64,000 bases of DNA, from positions 1 through 64,000 of IMG/VR virus record IMGVR_UViG_3300035190_000147; one strand, 5' to 3'. A program made the translations under genes and the position numbers. The stretch is from a virus. Positions 34,247 through 42,672 of this stretch are shown one piece after another (position 1 is the stretch's first letter; every line of letters starts with the position of its first letter). Under the pieces are notes generated by a model, which saw only the letters and a program-made list of their open reading frames with translations, ran no database searches and was not told the origin of the DNA.

Positions 34247-34273
34247 AAAAAAGCCCCTTGCGGGGCTTTTTTT
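34247..34273. terminator. Bidirectional terminator between the 109 aa gene and gp23
   Basis: AAAAAAGCCCC-TTGC-GGGGCTTTTTT: a GC stem flanked by A and T runs, so it can end transcription from both sides (cassette from the left, capsid operon from the right). Confidence 0.92.
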
Positions 34274-34297
34274 AATCGTACCTTTAAGGTTTTAATC

Positions 34298-35473
34298 TTA
34301 TTGGAATGATAGGTTGCTTACACCAACTTCTTCTAAGTAGTCAGCTGCGTTACCTAGAGATGAAGCAGTGTTGCTTAACTCTACATAACCATAACGTGTC
34401 ATGAAGCCTACTACTGGTTCAAAAGTAGCTGGATCAAGAACAACACCACTGCTCATTAATGGAACGTATGGGCAGTAGAACGCTGCAGCGTCAGCTTCTG
34501 AAGAACCTTTGTAACCTACTAATACTGGTGTGCTGTCTGAAGCATAACCATCAACGTAGATCTTCATAGCGCCATTCAATGTACCAACAAATTTAGTGTT
34601 TGTTGGAGCTTCAAATGTACCTTCTGTACTACGAGCAAAAGCTGAAGTAGTAGCAGATTGAAGAACTGTTAATGCTGCTGCAGATACAACAGCCCAGTTA
34701 CCAGCGCCACGACGTGTACGTTGAGCGATCAAGTTAGCTGCGCGGTTAATTAAAACAGCAAGAGCAGCGTGCTCGTCACCTACGAATGTAGCAGTACCAG
34801 AAACAGTAGCTTGGTTGTAGCTATATGTTGAGTATGAAAGAGCACGTAGACTAGCTAAGATTTCTTGATCAATTTCAACAGTAATTTCTTGAGCCAAAGC
34901 TGCCATGATTTCTGCTTCAACATCTAAACCGTGCATAGATTGTGCGTCTTGAGCTGCCTCAAAAGTCCAACGTGCGCTTAGTTTACGTGTTTTAGCTTCA
35001 ACAACTTGTTTCAAGATTTGAACGTTGATACGGTTACCTGGAACGCCTTCAAGTGAGCTAGTTGAAGTAGCTTTACCTGTTGATGCGCCTGAGTAAGCAG
35101 TAGCAATGCGGAATGGTGATAATGCTTCATCACCAGCTGTAGTAGCATCAGCACCTGAAGTACCTGCACTTACGCTATCAGCGTAACGTACACGTAATGT
35201 GTGGATTTGTGCTACTGGGCCAGTCATAGGTTGTACACCAACGATTTCGTTAGCGATAACTGTTGGCATAACACGACGAATTACCGGAAGGATTACGCGG
35301 TTTAGTGTAGCAACGTTACCTACTGCAGTTGCGCCACTAGATGCTGTTTCCATCAAGTGCTTCTTAGTGTTTTCTAAAATTACAGCCATTGTGGTTCTTT
35401 TCGAACCTTGTAGACCTTCTAACAGGGCGTCTTTGGTCTCGTTCCAACGGCCTTCTAATAGTTGGGTTGTCAT
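34298..35473 (-). CDS. gp23: Major capsid protein gp23 (short form)
   Basis: A 391-residue capsid protein; T4 gp23 has 521. The conserved block LNRVILPVIRRVMPTVIANE then VGVQPMTGPVAQIHTLRVRY is unmistakable, followed by SARWTFEAAQDAQSMHGLD and a C-terminal FYCPYVPLMSSGVVLDP / MTRYGYVEL. The N-terminus has several L-x-E sites (QLLE-GRW, ALLE-GLQ, HLME-TAS) that fit the gp21 protease rule (L/I)-x-E before a small residue, so the mature protein is probably 20-45 residues shorter. AAAAGGAAG precedes the ATG. The gene follows scaffold and protease genes in T4 order. Confidence 0.95.
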   Translation of the reverse strand: MTTQLLEGRWNETKDALLEGLQGSKRTTMAVILENTKKHLMETASSGATAVGNVATLNRVILPVIRRVMPTVIANEIVGVQPMTGPVAQIHTLRVRYADSVSAGTSGADATTAGDEALSPFRIATAYSGASTGKATSTSSLEGVPGNRINVQILKQVVEAKTRKLSARWTFEAAQDAQSMHGLDVEAEIMAALAQEITVEIDQEILASLRALSYSTYSYNQATVSGTATFVGDEHAALAVLINRAANLIAQRTRRGAGNWAVVSAAALTVLQSATTSAFARSTEGTFEAPTNTKFVGTLNGAMKIYVDGYASDSTPVLVGYKGSSEADAAAFYCPYVPLMSSGVVLDPATFEPVVGFMTRYGYVELSNTASSLGNAADYLEEVGVSNLSFQ

Positions 35474-35503
35474 TTCTTTATCTTCCTTTTATAAAAGTTT
35501 GTA

Positions 35504-36604
35504 TTACTTTAGCCCTGCTAAACGCTTAATGTCAACAACATTGTTGTCGATTACTTGAGCGTCTGTTTTAGCAGATTTATCACCAGTTACTTCTACTTTA
35601 CTTTCAGCAAGCATTGGCTTGTCGGCCTTTGGCTTAGCTGGAGAGTTATTTAGAACTGCTGGTAGATACTTATCGTAAGCAGATCTGAGTTTCTCAGTCT
35701 GTACGTTTTCGAGTAGACTGGTCATTATCGCAGCTTTCTCTTTATTTAGTGGTCCTAATAATTCTGTTAGTGTGTCCTTACGGCCAGCACTTTCAGTGAT
35801 TACACGGATTTCTTTTTCTTTAGATTCAACTAAAGTTTCTTTTTCAGCTATTGCTTTTTTACTTTCAGCAATGATAGCGTCTTTCTTAGCTAACTGTGCT
35901 TGAAGTTTAGCAAATTCTTTGTTCTCATTTAAGTGAGTAACAGCAAATTCACTAGCAAACGCTTCAAATAGGCGACGACCAAACATGTTCTCACGAGCCG
36001 CTTGGATATCTTCTTTTAGTTGGGTCAATTCTGTCCCTAGATTGGTTGCCACTGCTTCCTTAACAAGACGAGCACTACGGCCAATAAAGTCTTGTTGTAG
36101 AGCTGCTAATTTAGTTTTAGCTTCTGCTACAAGTTTAACTTTAGTTGCGATAACATCTTTCTTGTCTTGGTCAAACTCTTTGATCTCTTCAGCTAGCGCA
36201 CGGATAACAAATTTTTCTAACTTAGCAGTTGCTTCGTTTTGAATTTTGCGATCTGAACGTAGTTCTTTGATCTCTTCAGCTAGTTTAGTAACCATAAAGT
36301 TATTAAATTTGCCTGCGCTTTCAACCATGTGACGTTTAAAGTTCACACGATCTTCTGCTAGAGCTTGTTTCTCACTAGCGAACTCTTTAAGTTCGGCAGT
36401 AAGACTTTCAGTGACCATTTTGTCTAGAGCTTCAACCATTACTGTCTTGTCGTGATTGTAGCGACGAGCGAACTCTTCACGCAATTCAGCGCGAACAGTC
36501 TCACGTGCTTCATTAATTTGACTTTCCCAAGCTTCTGTAATAGCTTCTTGGGTAGCTTCATTAATGATGCCACTTTCTAACAATGGTTTGATAGCATCTA
36601 ACAT
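35504..36604 (-). CDS. gp22: Prohead scaffold (core) protein gp22
   Basis: A 366-residue, highly helical, charged protein forming the prohead core that is degraded on maturation. Long coiled-coil stretches contain recurring (I/V)(R/T)(A/K)LAEEIKE phrases. Position between gp21 and gp23, helical content and lack of cysteine are all typical. The C-terminus ends VVDIKRLAGLK. AGGAG lies before the ATG, overlapping a TTAAATAG late-like octamer. T4 gp22 has 269 residues, so this core is longer than the T4 one. Confidence 0.88.
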   Translation of the reverse strand: MLDAIKPLLESGIINEATQEAITEAWESQINEARETVRAELREEFARRYNHDKTVMVEALDKMVTESLTAELKEFASEKQALAEDRVNFKRHMVESAGKFNNFMVTKLAEEIKELRSDRKIQNEATAKLEKFVIRALAEEIKEFDQDKKDVIATKVKLVAEAKTKLAALQQDFIGRSARLVKEAVATNLGTELTQLKEDIQAARENMFGRRLFEAFASEFAVTHLNENKEFAKLQAQLAKKDAIIAESKKAIAEKETLVESKEKEIRVITESAGRKDTLTELLGPLNKEKAAIMTSLLENVQTEKLRSAYDKYLPAVLNNSPAKPKADKPMLAESKVEVTGDKSAKTDAQVIDNNVVDIKRLAGLK

Positions 36605-36613
36605 TGTGATCTC

Positions 36614-37252
36614 CTATTTAATTTTTAGATCTTTGATCAAGCGAGTAACTTGCTCTTTCAAATACTTCTGTACCTTTTGATCTGCGCTGGCTTCTTTTGC
36701 CATTTCGAATACCTTAGCACCACCACGCATATTCATCAGTCCTTCGTAAATCGCTGTTGGATACGCATTAGGTGCGCTTGGTTGCGCAACTACATCTACA
36801 GTGACTATTTCAAAATCACTGACTTTACCGTCACCTTCAACGTTGCCTGAGCCACGTGAACTAACGCCAAGTTTAACACCACTATCCAACATAGTCTGAA
36901 CTAACTGACCCATTGGAGTAGGTAAAATCTTTAATTTGCCGAAGCCGTTAGGACCGTCCATCCACATATCTGTAATCATGTGACTTACGCGGTCTAGATT
37001 AATCTTCAAATCATCAGGGTGATCTACTTCGCCTAAGACGCTGTAGCCACCCTTGATTTGTTCCATAATGCTAGAAACGGCTTTACCAATCTCATTTACA
37101 GGATATACTCGCTCATTGTGATTTTTGACACCACCTTGAATGAATATACCTTTCATGTAAAGATCTTTACCTTTACCGTCGTGACGGTCTTCTGTTAGAA
37201 CTTCCATTCTAGCAGCATCAAAGGTTAAGTTTTCTTTAAGATATAAAGCCAT
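36614..37252 (-). CDS. gp21: Prohead protease gp21
   Basis: A 212-residue serine protease, the same length as T4 gp21, that cleaves scaffold and capsid precursors inside the prohead. The catalytic His is in GEVDHPDD (H78) and the Ser in LGVSSRGSG (S131), with a later FEIVTVDVVAQPSAPNA strand-loop typical of the herpesvirus-type/gp21 fold. It lies between scaffold and core proteins, with AGGATA as ribosome binding site. Confidence 0.92.
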   Translation of the reverse strand: MALYLKENLTFDAARMEVLTEDRHDGKGKDLYMKGIFIQGGVKNHNERVYPVNEIGKAVSSIMEQIKGGYSVLGEVDHPDDLKINLDRVSHMITDMWMDGPNGFGKLKILPTPMGQLVQTMLDSGVKLGVSSRGSGNVEGDGKVSDFEIVTVDVVAQPSAPNAYPTAIYEGLMNMRGGAKVFEMAKEASADQKVQKYLKEQVTRLIKDLKIK

Positions 37253-37265
37253 TATATTATCCTAA

Positions 37266-38147
37266 TTAACGTGCTAACGGGCTTTTAGTAGCTACAGGCA
37301 CTTTACCGTCTGTAGTTTGACCTTCGCCTGCTTTTGGTTTGTTTGCTGATGATAATGATTTAGTACCACCAGCTGTGTTTTGTACTTTACCAATTAAATC
37401 GCCTTTTGGTTTAACTGAACGATTAGGTGATTGGCCATCTGGGTTTTGATTTGCGCCGCCTTTAGCGATATTAGCAGATGAACCGCCCATATCAGTTTTA
37501 CCAGCTACAATACCTTTAGTGTTAATTGTTGCTGATTTACCAGCACCAACTTCGCCACCTTCAGTTTTTTGACCTTGATCAGCTACTTTTTCAACGTATT
37601 CACGAACAATAGATTCTTCCAAATCTTCTTCTTCTTCGTCTTCTTCTGTATCACATTCTTCAGCTTCGTAGAATTCTTCTTGAGCAACTTCTTCGCCGCC
37701 CATATCGTTACCCATTTCGTCGCCACCGAACATGTCAGCGTGTTCTGGTTCGTTTTCTTCGCCGGCCATTAAAGCATCAAATTCAGCTTTAAGTTCGTCA
37801 AGTGCTGACTCTAAGTCAGTAATGCGTTCTTCATCACTGGCGTGTTCTTCTTCGTGTGAGTCTAAATCGCCGCTATCATCAAAGTCGTTATCTAATTCTG
37901 AACCTTCTTCAGATCCAAATTCTTCTTCGCCTTCTTCTTCTTCGCTAATGCCTTCTTCGTCGACTTGAATTTCGTCAACTAGACCTTTAACTTGGTTACC
38001 GCCAAGATTTTCATCTAGGTCTGTTTCGTCGATAAGGCTTTCGTAAATGTCACGTGATTTTTCAACAACGATGTTGTGGAATAATTCACGAGCCTTGTCA
38101 GAATCATCATTAATGATGAATTCAATTAACTGTTCGTACTTGTTCAT
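37266..38147 (-). CDS. Acidic prohead core-type protein (gp68 position)
   Basis: A 293-residue protein. Residues 1-45 (MNKYEQLIEFIINDDSDKAR) are helical; residues 60-185 are extremely acidic, with runs of Glu and Asp; residues 200-293 are Gly/Lys/Ser-rich and flexible. T4 has gp67 and gp68 core proteins at this place between portal and protease, so the gene is probably a core component removed or cleaved at maturation. Sequence similarity to T4 gp68 is not evident to me. It has a 110-base leader with an 8 bp hairpin and a late octamer, and AAGGAG before the ATG. Confidence 0.72.
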   Translation of the reverse strand: MNKYEQLIEFIINDDSDKARELFHNIVVEKSRDIYESLIDETDLDENLGGNQVKGLVDEIQVDEEGISEEEEGEEEFGSEEGSELDNDFDDSGDLDSHEEEHASDEERITDLESALDELKAEFDALMAGEENEPEHADMFGGDEMGNDMGGEEVAQEEFYEAEECDTEEDEEEEDLEESIVREYVEKVADQGQKTEGGEVGAGKSATINTKGIVAGKTDMGGSSANIAKGGANQNPDGQSPNRSVKPKGDLIGKVQNTAGGTKSLSSANKPKAGEGQTTDGKVPVATKSPLAR

Positions 38148-38170
38148 GTGAACTCCTTAATATTAAGTTT

Positions 38171-38192
38171 ATAATTGTCGATATACAATTAT
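38171..38192 (-). other. Hairpin in the core-protein leader
   Basis: ATAATTGT and ACAATTAT pair (8 bp) around a 6-base loop, between the late octamer and the ribosome binding site. The 130-base gap 38148-38277 otherwise holds only the octamer. Confidence 0.5.
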
Positions 38193-38212
38193 ATAGATAT
38201 ATCTCTGTAATA

Positions 38213-38220
38213 TTATTTAC
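38213..38220 (-). promoter_or_regulatory. Late-type promoter before the prohead core/protease/scaffold genes
   Basis: Minus-strand GTAAATAA. A TATAAT-like box also occurs about 20 bases downstream, so mixed early/late use is possible. Confidence 0.5.
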
Positions 38221-38277
38221 ATATATAAGATAAAATTGTGGTTAAATGCGTTGTTTTTGATTCGTTTTGGGAGATAA

Positions 38278-38502
38278 CTACATACCGGCAGTTGGTTCTG
38301 CCGGTGGTTCGTATTGAGTTTGAACTTTTTCTATCTTCTGTTCTTTTTCTAACTTGCGTACATCATTCATAATGCGTAGGCGATTTAACTGCGCTAGCGT
38401 TAATTTAGTTTTACGCAGGTCATTCAATGACACAGTCGTGTTGTCATCTTTCTCAGTGGAATAACCCGGCAATTCTTTGTCAAAAATTTCTAATAAGTTC
38501 AT
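38278..38502 (-). CDS. Small prohead core-type protein (gp67 position)
   Basis: A 74-residue charged helical protein (MNLLEIFDKELPGYSTEKDD, then LTLAQLNRLRIMNDVRKLEK). The frame extends five codons upstream to a GTG, but the ATG at 38502 is preferred. A GTAAATAA octamer at 38507-38514 is too close to be a normal late promoter for it. In T4 the 80-residue gp67 core protein follows the portal gene here, so a similar role is likely by position and size, not by clear sequence match. Confidence 0.62.
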   Translation of the reverse strand: MNLLEIFDKELPGYSTEKDDNTTVSLNDLRKTKLTLAQLNRLRIMNDVRKLEKEQKIEKVQTQYEPPAEPTAGM

Positions 38503-38523
38503 ATTCTTATTTACCACAAGCTG

Positions 38524-40245
38524 TTAAGAACCGGCCAACGGCGCTGTAGTTGATGGCGCAACGCTACCCATGGCGCTTGGATTTGTGCCGGCGGCAGCCA
38601 TCCCGGGCTCTGTTCCGGGTTCAGTTGGCATAGCTTGTTCTATATTACCTAGGTCAGTGTCAAGAGCTGCTGGAGTAACACCAACGGCACGTAGATTAGC
38701 TTCTTCCGTTCCTTGGTCAGTTTTGCCGCGCTCTTCTGCCCACATTTCGTCATTTTGCTGCATTTCTTCTTCACTTAGATCTAAGTAACGTTGTAGTAAG
38801 AAGCGTTTACTTAGATAGTTAATGGGTTCTAATGCTGTAAACGTAGCTATTCGTGTTTGATCAATCTCAGCTTGGCGATATTTGGCAAAGTTTTGTGGCT
38901 CGTTAAAGCGAAGTTCAAAGAGGCTACCGTCGATGTTTATACCTCTCCAGCGCATAAACATTTTAAATTCTGTATCTAACGGTTCTGCTATTAGAGTTTG
39001 TAAGCGTTTACAGTATTGGTTGAATCGCCATTCTTGAATTAATGCTGTTGTGGTGCGTCCGTCACTGTATGCTGCTGGACTGTCATCAGCTGTTGTTGGC
39101 AAATAGCTACTAGGAATGCGTAGACCACGGAATAGTTTATTAGTAAAAAAGCGTAAGTCTGTAATTTCACCCAGGTTGTTACCGCCCGGCAATACATCTA
39201 CGCTAGATCCTCGACCGTCTGCAGTCACAGGAAAGAAGTAGTCTTCGTTTGTGCTTAATGGATTATAAGTAGCATCCATCATGTTCTGTCCGCCACCTGT
39301 TTGTGTAGGAATACGACGTTGATGAATTTCGTTTTTAATGCGATCAACAAAGGCCATAGCCATATGGCTAGGCATATTACCTACATCAATTTTAAATACA
39401 CGACGTTCTGGAGCACGTTGTATACGGTAGATAATGATAGCGTCTTCTAATAGTTCCTTTTGTTTAAAAATCTTAAACACGCTTTCTAATACGCTGTTAC
39501 CAAATGGCCAATTTATATCTAACCCTTCAGTTAAACTCATGTGTACTACATGTTCAGCATCAATGACTGCTTCGTTTTGCGCATGGCTAAAACGACTGCC
39601 GCCACTATAAGGAGTGTTTGGCTGGGTGTATGCTCCGCTAGGACCGCCAACTTGTGGGTGATTAACATACGTATCACTAGCCGCTACCGCTGTAGCAGTT
39701 AGATTTTGAAAGTTAATATTTAGGTCTTTAATCCAATATTGTTCAGGTTTCTTACCTTCTGCTTCATTAACAATAACTTTAGTTACTTTGTGCATCTCAG
39801 TCCAGTACATCTTGAATGTTTCTGGATCACGTAAGAATACTTGATCGCCATATTTGATAGTGTTGCGTACTAGTTTGAATAGGCGTTTATTTAATTGATT
39901 AAGAGTAACCCACTGTTGTAGTTGCTCTTTAATAATTTTAATTTCATTATCGGTTGGCTTTTCTTTGAAGTATAAATCAAATCCTGTGCCGTTTTCAATA
40001 TTTGGCTGTGTCATAAACTCAGCAAGAATATCAAGGGCAGCATTAACTTCACTGTCCATATCCATTTGCTCGTACTGATTATAACGCTCGGTGCGATTTG
40101 GGTGCCCAATGTACACTTCGGGTAGTTGACTAGCAAAGTTGCGGTATCCCGGATCAATGCCTTGACTGACGCCGCGACCTGCTCCGCTAATGGGACTCAT
40201 TTGTCCGCTTACGTTTGCTGTTTTAAAATGCTTTTTCCATGACAT
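38524..40245 (-). CDS. gp20: Portal vertex protein gp20
   Basis: A 573-residue portal forming the 12-fold DNA entry ring and prohead initiation site; T4 gp20 has 524. Typical blocks are MDMDSEVNAALDILAEFMTQ, the LFKLVRNTIKYGDQVFLRD strand, VVHMSLTEGLDINWPFGNS, then IYRIQRAPERRVFKIDVGN and RIPSSYLPTTADD. The last 50 residues are Pro/Thr/Ala-rich and probably disordered. A late-type CTTAAATA is 22 bases before the ATG. Confidence 0.93.
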   Translation of the reverse strand: MSWKKHFKTANVSGQMSPISGAGRGVSQGIDPGYRNFASQLPEVYIGHPNRTERYNQYEQMDMDSEVNAALDILAEFMTQPNIENGTGFDLYFKEKPTDNEIKIIKEQLQQWVTLNQLNKRLFKLVRNTIKYGDQVFLRDPETFKMYWTEMHKVTKVIVNEAEGKKPEQYWIKDLNINFQNLTATAVAASDTYVNHPQVGGPSGAYTQPNTPYSGGSRFSHAQNEAVIDAEHVVHMSLTEGLDINWPFGNSVLESVFKIFKQKELLEDAIIIYRIQRAPERRVFKIDVGNMPSHMAMAFVDRIKNEIHQRRIPTQTGGGQNMMDATYNPLSTNEDYFFPVTADGRGSSVDVLPGGNNLGEITDLRFFTNKLFRGLRIPSSYLPTTADDSPAAYSDGRTTTALIQEWRFNQYCKRLQTLIAEPLDTEFKMFMRWRGINIDGSLFELRFNEPQNFAKYRQAEIDQTRIATFTALEPINYLSKRFLLQRYLDLSEEEMQQNDEMWAEERGKTDQGTEEANLRAVGVTPAALDTDLGNIEQAMPTEPGTEPGMAAAGTNPSAMGSVAPSTTAPLAGS

Positions 40246-40266
40246 ATGATTATCTCTAAGATACTA

Positions 40267-40274
40267 TATTTAAG
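40267..40274 (-). promoter_or_regulatory. Late-type promoter before gp20
   Basis: Minus-strand CTTAAATA in the 32-base gap between the tape measure and portal genes. Confidence 0.5.
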
Positions 40275-40277
40275 CCT

Positions 40278-42614
40278 TTACAGCGAGTTCTGTAGAATTC
40301 CTGATGTCATTCTATTATTTGTAGACATCGCATCTAATAGACTTCTCAATAACTGAGTTTGTTCTTGAAGTATACCGTTCATTTTGGGCATTTCTTCGGA
40401 TGGCGGAGCACTACTAGGTATAATTTGTGTATCATTCCTTGATTCCATTCGATCAGTTGTTTTAGTTAAACTTGTTACTAGTTGTTCTAATGACTGTGCC
40501 GGTGATGTAATCGACGACATTTTATCTTTAAGGGTTGCTTGACTGTCAATGATGCCTATTAATTGTTCAGTGATATTGTTTGGCACAATAGACGACGGGC
40601 CTACTACTAATTCTGGACCTTGTTCACCTGTAATACCAATTTGGCCTGGTTTGATGTTGCCACCTTTAGCATATCCTTTAGTTTCCGCCGGCACTGCTGT
40701 AGCCGGTTTCCAATCAACTATTCGTCTACCAGCGCGGCCTGCTGTGACATAAACTGGCTCGTATCCTTGTTTGGCTGCTTCTTCAACTGATGGAAAATCA
40801 TGCCCGACTACAGCACCACGGCCAGCTTTCACTTCCCCTCGTTCATTGGTGTTTTTACCAAGTATGTTTTTTGGCTTAGTATCAGTTTCTGTAGTTCCTG
40901 ACTCTAATCCCATAGTCTTTTGAAAAGCTGAAAGATCTCCAGTTTTAGCAAACTCCGCTGCTCCTCGAAGCATTTTACTAGTAGTTTCAACTGTGGCTTT
41001 GACTATGTTAGCATAGTCTTTCATATACGTTCCAGTTAAAGTTTCCATAGCTACTTGAAACTTTTTAGTTTCTTCAGTAGCAGCTTGAAATCCGGTAGTC
41101 AACTCATCCGAGGCTGTTTGTTGTGATTCTGCTCGTTTAGCTGATGCTTCTGCAGCGCCTGGATCTAATAGGTATTTTTCTAAAGCGTTACCGATAGCAG
41201 CAAATTGTTCAGCGCCTTGTACTCCATACACTGCGGCTAAGTCAACTGCTTGTCCGTATCCTTCTCTAGCCGCACGATACTGTTTAGCATTTTCAGCAAT
41301 AAAGTTTTGAGTTTCTGATGTGATATTTTTACTACCAGATTTAACAGCGCCTGAAATGCTGTCAATAATCTGCATAGCTTGTTTATTAGCCACAATACCC
41401 GGTATAGCCACTGCCCCGCCTACCATTTTTTGTACTAGAGCACGTTGATATTCTGGGCCCAATGTTTCTAATTGACTATAAGCCAATTTAAAAGCTTCAA
41501 GTTGATCGCCTGATAATGATGCCATCAATGAAGAACGCATACTTTCATCACGTGCTTTTTCCATAGCAGCTTTAGCATCTTTGCCTGTTATGTCACTCAG
41601 TACTTTTAAGTTAGTAGCATACTCTTGGGTACCTTTAGCCAATTGTGCTTCACTCATGCCGCGCAATCTACCCTCAGACTGACGCTGGGCGGCATATTGT
41701 GCTAAAATCTCACCTTGTTCTTCGTAACCGTAGCCCAACGCTAGTAGTTGATTACGCACTGAATTTGTTCCAGATGCCATTCCCTTAAGACCTTTGCTTA
41801 GTAGCAACGATCCTTCACTAGCACTTAACCCCATACCACGGATGTCTTCTCTTGAATTGCCGACAACTCTGCTAAAATCTGCTATACCTAGTCCGCTTTC
41901 GTTAGCTATAGTAGACATTTCAGTCATACCACCAGCAAAGCTAGCTCCTGCTTTAGTAAACGCAGATAATGCTTCTGTACGTTTTTGTAGTTCGGCCGCA
42001 AATACTTTATTACTTGCTTGTAATATAGTAACGCTGGCTTCTAATACTCCTTTAGATACTTTTCCAGCAGTGTCTGCTAGTCTAGCTGCTCCATCGCCGA
42101 TAACAGGTATCATACCTAATAGGCCGCCAGCAATACCTTTAGTTGTGTCTATGGTTTTTTCAAGGCCTGCTTGTAGAAGTTCTAAACTGGTGTTAATAAG
42201 TTCTGAGCTAGCTTTGATGGGATTTTTAGCTAGATCATCATAGCTAGTTGCCCAATTAGCAGATACACTAGCTGCTGTTAAACTCAAATCCTTGCCAAAA
42301 CTGTAGATATTTGAACTTAACGATGTAACTGCTTGTTTTAGTCCTTGACTAAATTTATCTGCTGACTCTCCAGCAGCATCTAGCGAATCACCAGTGCCAT
42401 CAGCTTGCTCTGCTAGTTGATCGAGCTCAGATCCTAGTTTTTTAGATTTTTTAATTTCTTCTTCTTTGGCTTTAGCTAGTTTCTTTTCTTCAGTCTGTTT
42501 AGTTTTGTCTGATCGATTAACCGCATCCAGGATAGACTTCATGGTGCTTTCTTCAGCTGCACCTTCTACTGTTACTGGTCCATCTAACCCAGGAATTTCA
42601 ATTTTAATAGCCAT
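40278..42614 (-). CDS. gp29: Tail tape measure protein (gp29 equivalent)
   Basis: A 778-residue protein with a long helical body, a small hydrophobic segment (GGLLGMIPVIGDGAARL, near residue 165) and a C-terminal GQIGITGEQGPELVVGPSSI, a phrase characteristic of phage tape measures. It fills the tube and sets tail length; at about 0.15 nm per residue it predicts a tail near 115-120 nm, somewhat longer than T4. T4 gp29 has 590 residues. It stands next to the portal gene and is divergent from the gp26-like chaperone gene, sharing a 58-base region with two opposed late octamers. Confidence 0.85.
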   Translation of the reverse strand: MAIKIEIPGLDGPVTVEGAAEESTMKSILDAVNRSDKTKQTEEKKLAKAKEEEIKKSKKLGSELDQLAEQADGTGDSLDAAGESADKFSQGLKQAVTSLSSNIYSFGKDLSLTAASVSANWATSYDDLAKNPIKASSELINTSLELLQAGLEKTIDTTKGIAGGLLGMIPVIGDGAARLADTAGKVSKGVLEASVTILQASNKVFAAELQKRTEALSAFTKAGASFAGGMTEMSTIANESGLGIADFSRVVGNSREDIRGMGLSASEGSLLLSKGLKGMASGTNSVRNQLLALGYGYEEQGEILAQYAAQRQSEGRLRGMSEAQLAKGTQEYATNLKVLSDITGKDAKAAMEKARDESMRSSLMASLSGDQLEAFKLAYSQLETLGPEYQRALVQKMVGGAVAIPGIVANKQAMQIIDSISGAVKSGSKNITSETQNFIAENAKQYRAAREGYGQAVDLAAVYGVQGAEQFAAIGNALEKYLLDPGAAEASAKRAESQQTASDELTTGFQAATEETKKFQVAMETLTGTYMKDYANIVKATVETTSKMLRGAAEFAKTGDLSAFQKTMGLESGTTETDTKPKNILGKNTNERGEVKAGRGAVVGHDFPSVEEAAKQGYEPVYVTAGRAGRRIVDWKPATAVPAETKGYAKGGNIKPGQIGITGEQGPELVVGPSSIVPNNITEQLIGIIDSQATLKDKMSSITSPAQSLEQLVTSLTKTTDRMESRNDTQIIPSSAPPSEEMPKMNGILQEQTQLLRSLLDAMSTNNRMTSGILQNSL

Positions 42615-42625
42615 GATTTTTCCAC

Positions 42626-42633
42626 TATAAATA
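42626..42633 (+). promoter_or_regulatory. Late-type promoter (exact TATAAATA) before gp26-like gene
   Basis: A perfect T4 late octamer, 40 bases before the plus-strand ATG. Confidence 0.75.
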
Positions 42634-42649
42634 TTAGAATACTATTATC

Positions 42650-42657
42650 TTATTTAT
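42650..42657 (-). promoter_or_regulatory. Late-type promoter of the tape measure gene
   Basis: Minus-strand ATAAATAA, divergent from the octamer at 42626-42633; 35 bases before the tape measure ATG. Confidence 0.65.
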
Positions 42658-42672
42658 GGAGTTCAAATACCG

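Noticed and set aside
38507-38514. Late promoter for the small gp67-position gene
   Set aside because: GTAAATAA is only five bases before the ATG, so transcription would start inside the gene; probably a chance match.
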